Below are positions 11,641 to 21,400 of a stretch of DNA of 64,000 bases, piece by piece. Position 1 is the stretch's first letter. Each line of letters opens with the position of its first letter. This DNA is from Agrypnia vestita (taxonomy: Eukaryota; Arthropoda; Insecta; Trichoptera; Phryganeidae), in contig JADDOH010002301.1 of assembly GCA_016648135.1 (NCBI GenBank), positions 62,001 through 126,000 on the forward strand, read 5' to 3'. The notes beneath the pieces were generated by a model. The model was not told the DNA's origin. It searched no databases and saw only the letters and a program-made list of their open reading frames with translations. Position numbers and translations under genes: made by a program.

Positions 11641-12884
11641 AAAAATGAGAGTAGGTTTATAAGAAAATAAAAAAAACGCAATTTTATTAAAGTTTATAAA
11701 ATATAATATGAAATTAATATTCTAAATTTTTAAATATTTTACTATATTTCGATTTTGTGTATTGAAAGTTAAAAACCTGGAGTCCTTGGTAGGAAGGATA
11801 AAACATAATACATAGATTTTATTACAATCTAAGCTATTGTTATAAAATAATATTTTGATTTTAAAAAACATTTTCAATTACTGACAGATTAATTAGGTAC
11901 TGCACTAAGCACGCGACAATTTAGTTCGATAATATTCATTTACAGGAGGATCTGAATTGTCTATTTGTCCTTACAATATTTGGATCGTTTTTGTAAATCA
12001 AATATATATTTTAATATAAGACATTACTTCAGATGTCTAGTAACATTGTATTGATTTACCGTCACATGTTTTGTTATATCAAGGCTGATATTCTGTAACA
12101 ATAATTCATCGATTGAAAAAAAATCTTTTAGTCGAATTCCCGATGACTTTTATCCATTTTGTCTTTATTATAAATAAAGCGAGTCCGGAGCCTCGGATAA
12201 ACTTATTCTAATATGTCATTTTTTACAGGTTCCTTCTAAGCCAAAGGATATTCGGTTCATGTCGCGCCGCAGTAAATAATGTTCCTGGAATAGTCGACAT
12301 TTGTCATCGACTTTGCCCGGAGGAACCGATTGTAAGAAATGCGTATGAAAAATGTGTATTTTCGGTTTAGGAAATGGGGCATACATCATTCCTCGCGTAG
12401 TTTATTGTTTGTTTTCACAGATGTCAGCATGACCCTTAATAAAAAAATGTGTATCTGATTCCGGTGATTTATACGACGTCATTTTTAATGTCAGATGTGT
12501 CGTCGCTTCGGTTTTTTATTCCATATAAGATTGTCGTTAGGGCAACAGATGTCGTCTCATTAATTTTATTGTTGGATTTATTGTCTTATTCGTGGCAATG
12601 CTTTATATTATATATGATTTATTGTAAAATTAAGACAATTGCGGCAAATTTGAAAATTGCTTTGTATTAAATATACAATAACGACATTTGTACGCGGCTT
12701 CAATTAATTTACAATTAAGTAATGTTATTATATTTTTATTAATCCGTCATGATAAGTAGTGAAACGATCCATTCAATCATAAAAAAAATAGATAATTTTG
12801 AATTCATGGCTTATATTTATTAATTATACATTAGCTGATTACAACAAATGAAAAAATGAAAAATATTTAAAATATAAGAGTAGC
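11641..12884. other. No gene seen; GC-richer patch 12160-12470
   Basis: Around 12175-12410 the sequence is less AT-biased (ccggagcctcgg, gtcgcgccgcag, cccggaggaaccg) and looks unique. The plus frame 12449-12670 is hydrophobic but not recognisable. Confidence 0.4.
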
Positions 12885-13057
12885 GTGTTGGTCTTGTGGT
12901 TAAGACTCTCGCCTTGTGATCCAAAGGTCGCGAGTTCGAATCTCACTCCAGACGAGTAAGTTAGTCCTATTTTCATAGCATAAGCGTTTTTTTGACAGTA
13001 GTAAGAATATTGATGCGACACGTATTTTGTGTTCGCATCTCTATTTAAAAAAAAAAC
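12885..13057 (+). mobile_element. tRNA-derived SINE, family C, copy 2
   Basis: The best-preserved head: gttggtcttgtggtt (box A region) and gcgagttcgaatctc (box B, close to GGTTCGANTCC) 30-40 bases apart, as in a tRNA gene. The body carries gttagtcctattttcatag, agtaagaatattgatgcgac and gttcgcatctctattt, ending in an A-run. The SINE would be transcribed by RNA polymerase III and mobilised by a partner LINE. Confidence 0.8.
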
Positions 13058-13660
13058 AAACAAATTACTTTAGATTAACACACGATACGATATTAATGAT
13101 TTCACCGTTTCTGTTAATCCAAATGATCAATTATATTTAATTGCTGAAATTTTATATCATTTGTTTCAGTTTATCATAAAATGCCAACAAATAAAATTGA
13201 CAATATATAAAATTATGGCGAAATCATACAATTTTTGTTTTTGAGTGTAAACAGCGACATCTGGGAGTGTAAGTTTCGTTAGCGTCAATTCGGCCGCGAG
13301 TTAAGGCCGCGAAAATAGTTCCATCTAGTGTAGTGTGTTATTAGCGTTAGTTACGAACATAGAATACGCATTTTATGGTATTTTTTACTTTGAAACTAAA
13401 ATGAAATGAAAGAAGGATAAATACGTTATTTATTAATTATTATATGATGTCGATGTTTTCTTATATATAAAAAGAAATTGTATTGATTGGTCAATGACAT
13501 CAATATGTCCACCTGTAGATTTATTCTCACCGCTCCGTCAGCGGTCCCGGGACACGCAGCGCTCAGTTAGGATCGACTTGTGAAACAGCATTGCATTATT
13601 ACTAACTCTTTGGAACCTGACAAACGCACTGAAAAATTCAATTTTTTTTTATATTTCAAT
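13058..13660. other. No gene seen
   Basis: Contains a GC-rich inverted pair (cggccgcgagttaaggccgcg split at 13291-13311) and words such as gcgacatctgg and ccatctagtg that recur in arthropod transposon remnants. GC-richer again at 13525-13575. Confidence 0.4.
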
Positions 13661-13662
13661 AT

Positions 13663-13921
13663 AACGTTGCTGTATATATAATAAAGCCAATGTGCCGTTA
13701 ACTACATTCTCAGTTGAACGAATCAATTTGTCAGTTTTTCATATAAATAATAAAGAAATACTAAAAAAAATATTGTCGTTCATCTGGAAAGTCTGCCTAG
13801 TAATTATTTAAAATATTTTTTATAAATCTAGTCTGTGAATTTATTTTTTAAAACAGTTTCATTCGTTTATCTGAGAATGTACTAAAACGGCACATTGGCT
13901 TTATTATATATACAGCGACGA
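13663..13921. mobile_element. MITE with TA flanks and long TIRs
   Basis: Both ends share GCTGTATATATAATAAAGCC followed by AATGTGCCG and tacattctcag in inverted orientation; similarity continues weakly to about 80 bases. The element is bounded by TA on both sides (TA|ACGTTGC at left, GCGACGA|TA at right), which fits a Tc1/mariner-type MITE. There is no coding, and no second copy in the window. Confidence 0.75.
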
Positions 13922-13984
13922 TAATATAAGCCATAGTGATCTGAATACCGAAATCCGATAGCAAATTAATAAAGCATCTACCAA

Positions 13985-14455
13985 ATCAAGGTGCCTCAAG
14001 AATTAGGTCTGGAAGATCAAAAATATGCATATTGAAAGGAAGGTCAAGATATACAAGACATCCGTACGACATAATGCTGTAGAGACGCGAGCTGATACTG
14101 TCCGTACCAAAGGACTCCTCAAAACATCTGAAATTAAAGTGTTGAGATCCATTACGCGAAAAACTCTATGTGTCTGAATATAAACATAAGAAAAACCTGT
14201 AAAATAGGGTATAACACGATAAAGAGGATATAACACGATGGAGTCGATTAAGAAGGATATTCTGGAGGGATCACGTAACCAGGATGAACAATGAACAGTG
14301 GCCAACTCGTGCACACAGCAAGCAGCTGATGAAATCCTCTCTGGGCGACGCCCACCGGGAAGACCACCTAAAAGATGGAGGGACTGTTGAACTTCATCAT
14401 CCCAGAAGGCGTAGTTTTCTGTACCGCAGATTGACAGATCTAAAAAAGAAAAAGA
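13985..14455 (+). pseudogene. Non-LTR retrotransposon RT tail, family E, copy 1
   Basis: Fragments in different frames recall the post-RT part of an insect non-LTR element: a segment like ETRADTVRTK, then EIKVLRSITRKTL, then FWRDHVTRMN (about 14260-14290) and GRRPPGRPPKRWRDC (about 14342-14387). Stops and frameshifts separate them, so the copy is dead. The same region, equally broken, is on the minus strand at 27178-27535. The frames 14003-14314 (-) and 14284-14502 (+) are by-products. Confidence 0.75.
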
Positions 14456-14815
14456 AGGAGAAGAATATTAACACAGACATTCAGGAAGCTATCCTTGTAT
14501 AAATTCTCCAGTAAAAATATATTGAATCACAGAGTATAAAAATGTTCTGATATAAACTAATCCCGTCCTTTAGCTAAGGGGGTTGGGTCATAGCGGAAGA
14601 ATGTGCAGCCTTGGGTATATTTAAAATACATTTATACCGCAGTTAGATTTTTTATTCTTGCACAATTAAATTCCCTATTAAACTAAACGAATTTTTTTAA
14701 ATAGATTTTTTGATTTAAAAAAATCGAATGTCTTCTTGAAAAATTGTATTCACTAAGACATTATGATTTTTAAGAGTATTTAGTTTGACCTTGTCATAAT
14801 TAATTTAAATAATGA
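14456..14815. other. No gene seen
   Basis: AT-rich spacer. A short GC-richer phrase at 14565-14620 was not assignable. Confidence 0.5.
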
Positions 14816-14819
14816 AAAT

Positions 14820-15025
14820 ATACTTCGTATCTTAAAATAAAATATCACTTTGTTTAATACCACGTTATTGAGTTTTTACCAACTAGTTTTAGCTCACAGC
14901 TGAGACTTCATCAGGGTTGAATTTTATTCAACCCTGTAATATTCAACCCTGATAAAGGCTCAGCTGAAACTGTTTGGTAAAAATTCGATAAAGTGGTGTT
15001 AAAAAAGTGATATTTTATTTAAAGA
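14820..15025. mobile_element. Inverted pair of Penelope-type ends with hammerhead-like cores
   Basis: A palindrome of about 200 bases. Each arm, read from the centre outward, gives caaccctgat, a small stem around ctcagct, an (A/G)AAAC box, then ttggtaaaaa and aaagtggt or aacgtggt. The left arm (minus strand) has CTGATGA at 14914-14908, a stem CTCA-GCTG-TGAG, the palindrome ACTAGT (14887-14882) and a possible helix I of ACC with GGT. The GAAA box is AAAA in that arm. In the right arm CTGATAA at 14949-14955 and GAAA at 14966-14969 are partly mutated. The end sequence resembles the 3' end of the coding Penelope relic at 58258-59115. Confidence 0.55.
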
Positions 15026-15039
15026 TATTATTTATCTCT

Positions 15040-15110
15040 AACCATTTGCTTCGTGTGAAAATTTAATATACTTTGTTTTCACCACTTATTTATTGAAAAT
15101 ATGAATATGT
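15040..15110 (-). mobile_element. Penelope-type 3' end fragment
   Basis: On the minus strand: tattttcaataaataagtgg, then tgaaaacaaagtatattaa. This matches the end at 59085-59115 (caataaataagtggtttaaa). No coding is attached. Confidence 0.45.
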
Positions 15111-15336
15111 CTTGGGGCTAATGATCTATCTCTTCGTTGGGATACAATGTATACCCACTAACAAATTAAAAATCAAAGTATAGACAATAACAAAATAAAA
15201 ACAACATATGGGAAATTAATAAATCACTAAGTACTAACATGAAAACATATTTAAAAGATAACTGTTCGTAAAAAGTACCTGATTATTTAAAATATTCAAT
15301 TTATAATACTATCAAAACTTTTTATTAATTCCAAAA

Positions 15337-15455
15337 TATCTAATTTATATAACTTAACTTTGTAAACACCACTTAATTATTGAAAAAATTAAACATGTTG
15401 AATTTTTTCAATAAATAAGTGGTGTTTACAAAGTTAATTTATATAAGTTATAATT
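15337..15455. mobile_element. Near-perfect palindrome of Penelope-type ends
   Basis: Arms of about 55 bases around aaacatgttg (15391-15400). Each arm reads, from the centre outward, aattttttcaataaataag, tggtgtttacaaagttaa, tatata. The outward reading matches the terminus of the Penelope relic (59081-59120), including the acatgtt that follows its GAAA. It looks like two ends joined head to head. Confidence 0.6.
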
Positions 15456-15829
15456 ATGTCACCATAAAATAATATATTTGAAGAAGCCAAAATATCTAAT
15501 TTATCCGACTGTAATTCTGTATAATATGAATATAAAATTTGTAAACCCTTTAAAAAACTATAAAAAAAAAATGAATAGAATATCTGATCTCCAAATATGA
15601 GATTTTGTCTAATATTTACCTACTACCTAGAGAGGCGCCACCTTTGTGTTAAATATTAATTCACATTATCATTATTTTAACTAAACACAAATATTTTTAA
15701 GGATTTCATAAACAAATAAATAAAAATTGTTCTAAAATTGTACTTTCACAATGACAATTTGTGAAATTTTAATTTAATTTAAAAAAAAGCGCGATTATTG
15801 TGATTTGAATGACAATTGTTCAAATAAAA
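15456..15829. other. No gene seen
   Basis: AT-rich spacer. ccaaaatatctaatttat occurs at about 15333 and 15487, showing a short direct repeat around the palindrome. Confidence 0.4.
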
Positions 15830-16350
15830 AGGTTTCGAAGGACGCCGTACTCCTCCAGGTCTCCAAAGTGTAGGGAGGTTTCAAATAACTCAGTGAGCCT
15901 CTCCGAAGAAGCGCACTCTGCCATTATAAATCGTGGGCTCTAAACATTTCCTGTCGCCTCGTGTAAATATTCCCCCGGTATCAAAGCGGTGCCGCCACCA
16001 ACAATATGTTGGCTTAATAAAGACGTGATGCATTGAAAAGTCCGCCCTAATATAGTCGTACGACGGTTTACATTTCGTATTATTGCATAATTCAAATAGT
16101 ATTAGATTCCCGCGAGGAGATGTGCACCCAATAATGAACGCGCCCGATCCCAGGGCGAATGGTCAAGGGAGGTATGCAGGCGCTGCGTGAAATAATTATT
16201 GTGAAGCAAGTGAAAATATCTCTACTAGCCCGGCATCCTAACACGAAGCAGATAACTCTCGCGTGCTCGCTTAGATAGGCGACTTTTGCGGGACAAAATT
16301 ATCGCAGCTCCTCGCAGTTCCCGTAGTATGCCGCGGTCGTATCTAACGCT
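15830..16350. other. GC-richer unique-looking region, candidate regulatory DNA
   Basis: Over 500 bases with markedly more G and C than the flanks (for example cccgatcccagggcgaatgg, tctcgcgtgctcgcttagat). It has no stop-free frame of useful length and no repeat found elsewhere in the window. This profile fits conserved non-coding DNA or an old promoter, but no TATA/Inr or splice pattern settles it. Confidence 0.35.
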
Positions 16351-16464
16351 GTGACATGCGTTTGTACAATTTTATTTATTTCAATGTGTTTAAAATGTTA
16401 ATTCATCATAAATTAATAAAAATTAATAGCGGCAGTACTAAGAGCGATGAAGCGTCTTATTCAG

Positions 16465-16610
16465 GCGAAGAAGAATTTTCAAAATAAGCTAAACGCTTGT
16501 GCTATGAAAATAGGAAAGTAGGAAATAAATTGTTGGTGGTCTGGATTGGGACTTGAACCACCTATTATTGGATCATTTGGCGAGTCATAACCATTACTCA
16601 AATTAAACTA
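16465..16610 (-). mobile_element. tRNA-derived SINE, family C, diverged copy
   Basis: Read on the minus strand: gagtaatggttatgactcgc, then aaatgatccaa, ggtggttcaagtcccaat (box B) and ccagacca, then cctattttcatagcacaagc. The order and words match the plus copies at 10283, 12885 and 36077. The 3' part is more diverged. Confidence 0.65.
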
Positions 16611-17195
16611 TTAAAAGTAACATAAAGATACCATGGTAGCTCAAGCTTCTGATTTTATTCACATTTGCATATACTATGATCGCTCTTAGTACTGTGATTA
16701 AAAAAATACAATTTCTTCTTTTCAATATAACTTCAAGGAACAATCTTCATCACAATAAATTTTGTAATCAACCTTACCTCAAAAACCCAAACGTTACTTT
16801 TAAAACAATACAAATACGATAGATGTCGATGGCATGTACAATGTCCGACAAAATAACTCGTCAGCATTTTAAATAATTTGTTTGAATAATTAACTGGTTT
16901 TGAATAATTATTGTATTAACATCTGAAATACGTCTCTTCGCCAAATTTCATATGAATTGTTGGTCAGGAAGTGGGTCAAAAATTTATTACAAGATAAGTG
17001 GCCACTAGACAAATGAAGCTAAATAAAAGTATGTAAAAATTGACACAATGGAGAGGAAACTTACGTTTTCCTACCTATTTTTAAATTGTATAGGGTTTTT
17101 TTGATAGAAAGTTCTGAATTAATTGATATGTTTATGGTTGATATGGACCAACGAACTCCTGAATGACTAAATGCTATAAAATCCTAGAAACGGCC
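16611..17195. other. No gene seen
   Basis: The phrase cgccaaatttcatatgaatt (about 16940) is like a common phrase of RTE-type 3' UTRs, but alone it is too short to annotate. Confidence 0.4.
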
Positions 17196-17296
17196 TAGAT
17201 GAAAGCGATACCCAGAACCGAAGAAGATACAGCCTGAGAACGAGAAGAGCCGACCCCAACAGCCTGCCTAGGCAATGAGTTGGGACAGTTCAAGGA
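17196..17296 (+). mobile_element. Non-LTR retrotransposon 3' end remnant
   Basis: gcctgagaacgagaagagcc followed by gaccccaacagcctgcctag and a (gaa)n-type tail is the pattern seen at the 3' end of some insect non-LTR elements (a basic peptide like RRYSLRTRRADP, then a stop). Only about 100 bases survive. Confidence 0.45.
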
Positions 17297-17297
17297 A

Positions 17298-17410
17298 GAA
17301 GAAGAGTTAATATTTTATGAAACTATTAACCAGAACTATTATGAACATATGCAGAAGAAGAGATAATATTTTATGAAACTATAAACCAGAATTATTATGA
17401 ACATATGCAG
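17298..17410. repeat. Two-copy tandem duplication, period 56
   Basis: agaagaagag, aatattttatgaaacta, aaccagaa, tattatgaacatatgca occurs twice in a row with only a few changes. It directly follows the retrotransposon tail. Confidence 0.85.
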
Positions 17411-18159
17411 ATATGAGCTGTAAGTATTGTTCGCATTACGTAGTATACGATTGGTAACCCGCCTTCAAGTCGGTTTACCACCTATGATCGTGTATTTATC
17501 TATTTCTATCTGTCTGCCAAGTCTGCCTTAATACTGCAATGATTGCAGGGAGTAAAGGTAAAATGGTAAACGTAATCTACCTATGATTTTACATAGAATT
17601 ATAGTTTGAAGTTTGAATTACAAAAGTTTAAACCTACTGATCATCGTGCGTGGTAGAAAGGGGTGAGTAATAAAAGCTACTGATAGGTCTGAAGCCGTAT
17701 GGCCCAGGGCACCCACAGGGCATGGAACAAACCAAGTTTGGAATATTCATTACTTTGTTTAATTTTGTAAGTTTTTTATAATCCTCTGTCTATCTGGTGT
17801 ACCGAAAATGATATCTAATATCTAAAAAATACTGGATTAACGATATTTTCTTGATAAAATGAGTTGCTAAAAAATAAAGTTATCGACCTACAAACTTTTT
17901 CTACATGAATATATCATGAACATGATACATGAATGGTCGCTGACTCTATTTACCTAGAATGTGGAATTTCGGCAGAAATTTCACGATATCTTTTTTCATT
18001 TTAATCTTCCGACTGTCTTCCATTTCTGTTCAGTCTTTTTGAGTTTCGCTTGGTCCTCACACTATTCACTCGCAATACTTCTCATTTCTAGTATCGTCGC
18101 GCGTTCCATAACCACAGGCCGCTAGAAAAAATAAATAATGAAGACGAGCACGCTTGTTG
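17411..18159. other. No gene seen
   Basis: Mixed composition, no repeat family or coding frame recognised. A weak inverted pair (ggtaacccgcc / ggtttacca) lies at 17453-17480. Confidence 0.4.
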
Positions 18160-18480
18160 AGACACGGGAATGCAGCGTGGCGCGCACTGTCCATATTTCA
18201 AAACGCCCGTTCGGATGTGGCACAATACCTACTCCGCTCGCTTCCTCGTGGTCTGGGCCCGACCGCTGAATGCGACAAATGTCCCAGCGACAAATAATTC
18301 ACTGATAAATACGGCTGCACCTTGTTTGCCGGCGACCGGCGGAGGGCGGCGGGCGGGCGGCGGGAGGCCTTATTTATTCATCCCCGAGAGGTTTATTGAG
18401 TCAGGATGTGCGCGGCGCGGGAAATGGGCGTTTCGTTTAAGTTGGAGGGAACGCGCAACGTGAATGCGGGACAATTTGAA
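18160..18480. other. GC-rich island
   Basis: The most GC-rich part of the window (for example cggcggagggcggcgggcgg at 18338-18357). A 97-codon plus frame crosses it (18170-18463), but its product is just what GC-rich DNA gives and has no domain. The island shape suggests a regulatory or promoter region. No transcript structure can be shown. Confidence 0.35.
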
Positions 18481-18609
18481 TTGCGAAATCGTTAATTGTT
18501 TCAAAAAAATCACCGGTGATTTATGTCGAGCTATTCGCAGATAGACGAATAGGCAGAGCGGCCTGAGTAATACCACAGTATACTAAGAACAGTAATACGT
18601 CTTCATGCA

Positions 18610-18770
18610 AACTGGCCGCTACCCATTAGAATGTGTGCGTGCGTGCTCGGCGCAGTGTTCGCACGCATTACGACGCACACATTGACATAGAATATGGGGG
18701 CACAAGGCGGCGGCAGTAAGGGCCGTGCCTTCGGTGCCATTCGCGCTCGCAGCCGCCGCTTTAGAAAAAA
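18610..18770. other. GC-rich island with inverted repeat
   Basis: aatgtgtgcgt (about 18630) and acgcacacatt (about 18675) form a perfect 11-base inverted pair. Inside it gcgtgc and gcacgc also pair, giving an interrupted hairpin of about 57 bases. It is followed by acaaggcggcggcagtaagg and tcgcagccgccgct. Unique in the window. Confidence 0.4.
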
Positions 18771-18780
18771 AATGCGCTTC

Positions 18781-20250
18781 CTGAAAAAAATGCATTTTTT
18801 TATGTTTGTGGTGCTTTACTAAAAAGGTGTGTTGATTATCACAAAGACTGTGACTGTTGATGTTAATCAGCGTTCTTGCAATTTAAGTGCAGAAACTAGG
18901 TATACTAGTTACAGAAATTATGCGACAGATCGAAAATTACTCATGACTTTGTTGCCAATATAGAGAGGATGGAGCAGGTCTTTCGCAAAGAGTTCGAAAA
19001 GGACCACATAAACATTAAAATCGGCACATCAATTTTTGAAGAATTAAAAAAATTGAATTTGAAGTAATAATATAAATTATAAAATAAGATGTAATAAGAG
19101 TAACAGCTAAGTGAAAAAAGTTTGATAATTCCTGAGGGAACTGAAAGAAGAATGTGAGTGAAGATAGGATGAGGATAAGTATGAGTAGTTGTTAAAGGCA
19201 TAATGGTCTATACAATATATCGATCATATTGTAAAAATGCGTTAAAAGAGCATTTTGACGGAGGATGTGGAAGACCTTGAGCAACCCGGAATTCAAAATT
19301 GCCAACACATAGTTTTACCAGTTTATCAGAGATAGGCAGAAAGCACAAAACCATACACTCTTCTGTACTGACATGCAACTAACATCAACTAACTCATCCG
19401 CATTCACACATTTTCTCTTGCATGTTCCTCGATTGTTGTCGAAAATCTTTAATCGTTTGAAAAAAATCACCAGTTATTCAAGCCGAGTTGGAGGCTTACT
19501 ACTATTACTACTATCCTCAAGAGAAGATCACATCACAAAATATATCATACTCTTGTGTACCAACACGCGTCGTCACATTTACATTCACACTATTTCTCTT
19601 ACATACTCGTCGATTTCTGAAGCTTCTAACGGAAAGCTCGATGAATCTCTTGATGTACTTAATATTACACTGTATTAGAAAGAATAACAAGAATTTGAAA
19701 AATCTACGTAAAATTAACTAAAATTACTTCCATGTAGTAATTTATTAAAAAAAGTTGATGGTTAACGAAGTGTAATTGGTAACGCCTTTTCTCCACGAGA
19801 AAATGGGCTAGAGTTTCTTTCTGTGGTAATTATATATTTTTATTAAGAAAGATTTTTCTGTCTATCACTCAAATAATACTTTTAATTTATTGTAAGTGCT
19901 TGTTTACCAATTCCAAAACAGAAAAACCAATTAAAATTCGAATTAATTCAACGATTTTTTCATTTCTTTCTTTTCGTAGAAAATTTATATACGTATTGTG
20001 AGATGACAATATTATACCCCATAGAGGACCATTTTCTGATACTGATTAAATGTTTTTATCTTATATAAATGTACCAAAAACAGTTGCGGTTACCGAAGAC
20101 CAGGCGGAAGACACTCTAAGATCTGGAACTGTTAATTCACCGTCAATACATCCACAAAACACAAAATACGTAATAATATATGTAATAAAGTTGTAAAAAT
20201 GAATATGCAGAATTTCGAAAGACAACAATTTGTCAAAGAAAAACCCGAAT
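18781..20250. other. No gene seen; weak repeat pair
   Basis: Segments near 19385-19450 and 19560-19620 share catt-ac-cattttctctt-like words (acacattttctcttgcat; acactatttctcttacat; then cctcgatt and cgtcgatt), so they may be an old duplication. Antisense 18941-19201 has similar words. The frames here (19373-19678 and others) are not recognisable. Confidence 0.35.
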
Positions 20251-20660
20251 AAATCTGCGGACGTTAGCGAGAATCGACAAGCGTAAGGGCAATAATAACA
20301 GCCGATAAAACATCTGTTACTTGGTTCTCAAAATATATGGCGTTCAACATCGGCTTTGGAAAAAAGGCATCGACAAGCGGTGATATAAACACGACAAAGC
20401 AATACAAATTTTCGGTTATCTGATATAAATTTGTCGTGACGTTTATAAGTCTTATACGGGGGCATTAGGGTATTTAAGAAAGGAAGGCATTAAAAGACGT
20501 TTAAACGATTTAATGCGGCCTTTTTATTTGTTTTTAATGTTTTATTTGTTTTATTCCGGGCTTTAGCGCTATCGATGGTGGCAAAACCTTGTCGTGAGAG
20601 AATTTTGGAAGTGTTTTATGTAAATCGGAATCCCCGTGAAATTTATCTCCTTTCATTTTA
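20251..20660. other. Moderately GC-richer unique-looking stretch
   Basis: No repeat, domain or splice pattern recognised. Confidence 0.3.
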
Positions 20661-20954
20661 TAGATAAGATTTTTAAATACTTCTGCAACCGTCTGAGCAC
20701 ATTTAAATGGAGACCAAATGATATATCGGAACGTTAAATGATATTTATGTTTGAATTTTTATACTTGATTCCTTCAGTTTTAAGATTAAGCTCTATTAAA
20801 TCTTAATAAAAAATGCATTCAAAACAAATTAAAAATAATTAAAATATTATAAATTTGTGTTAAATATTAATTTAAAAAATAATTTTAACTACCTGTGCCC
20901 GCGCAGCTTCGCACGCGTAAATTTTTAGTACACTGTTTGGATCGTCATAGAACT

Positions 20955-20998
20955 TTCGCGAACCTTCTAGAACATTCTCCTTCCAGAACTTTCAAGAA
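20955..20998. promoter_or_regulatory. Heat shock element cluster 1
   Basis: Five heat-shock-factor pentamer units alternate without a break: TTC at 20955, GAA 20960, TTC 20965, GAA 20970, TTC 20975. After a 1-base phase shift four more follow (TTC 20981, GAA 20986, TTC 20991, GAA 20996). Three contiguous inverted nGAAn units are the usual minimum for HSF trimers. No gene start is recognisable nearby. Confidence 0.7.
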
Positions 20999-21057
20999 AT
21001 TTATCGAATGTACAGGAACCTCCTAGCAACACCGACACATTCCGCCACTCATGTTTA

Positions 21058-21116
21058 GAACCTTACAGAACTTTCAGGAATTTTCTAGAACCTTCTCCTT
21101 CCAGAACTTTCTAGAG
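21058..21116. promoter_or_regulatory. Heat shock element cluster 2
   Basis: Eight units in perfect 5-base phase: GAA 21058, TTA 21063 (one mismatch), GAA 21068, TTC 21073, GAA 21078, TTC 21083, GAA 21088, TTC 21093. Then TTC 21099, GAA 21104, TTC 21109 and GAG 21114 follow with the same extra base as cluster 1. It is a tandem duplicate of cluster 1 at a distance of 118 bases. Confidence 0.7.
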
Positions 21117-21123
21117 CAGGTTT

Positions 21124-21141
21124 TTCCGGAACCTTCTAGAC
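21124..21141. promoter_or_regulatory. Heat shock element cluster 3
   Basis: TTCCGGAACCTTCTAGAC: TTC 21124, GAA 21129, TTC 21134, GAC 21139. Followed by caccgacacag, which also follows cluster 1 (caccgacacat at 21031), confirming the repeat unit. Confidence 0.55.
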
Positions 21142-21400
21142 TCACCGACACAGTCGGCGCGTATTTTGAAACAATCTGAAGCATTTGCGGTCTTCCCATA
21201 ACAAAACAATGTGCTAAAAACCACATTTTCGTCACCCACTCCCACCCATGCACAGCCACCCCCACCAAACTCGCATATTTTCCATGTGACACCAAGGGCT
21301 ATCCACCACCACAATCATCGGTGGGTGGTTGTGGCTGATTGTGGAGAAAACTTGGCGGATAGGGAAACACGGGTTTCTTTTTATATATATATTGATTGAT

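Larger units (their letters stand above)
20886..21400 (-). mobile_element. Helitron-like element carrying heat-shock-element arrays
   Basis: The left boundary actacctgtgcccgcgcagc followed by ttcgcacgcg resembles the reverse complement of a Helitron 3' end (GC hairpin then CTAG-T, here GTAGTT). The right side runs into ttatatatatattgattgat. The body contains a tandem duplication of about 117 bases built from TTCnnGAA motifs (20955-21141), then a C-rich section with an inverted pair (ccacaatca at 21308 and tgattgtgg at 21337). Frames at 21074-21399 on both strands have no recognisable domain. The transposon class is inferred from the end alone. Confidence 0.4.

Noticed and set aside
14003..14502. 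Overlapping frames of 103 and 72 codons as genes
   Set aside because: They are out-of-frame readings of a broken non-LTR reverse transcriptase tail.
18170..18463. 97-codon plus-strand frame as a gene
   Set aside because: It follows from GC-rich DNA having few stops; no domain, splice signal or repeat of the frame elsewhere.
19373..19678. 101-codon plus-strand frame
   Set aside because: Low-complexity Ser/Leu/Tyr content from a simple-sequence-like region; no domain.
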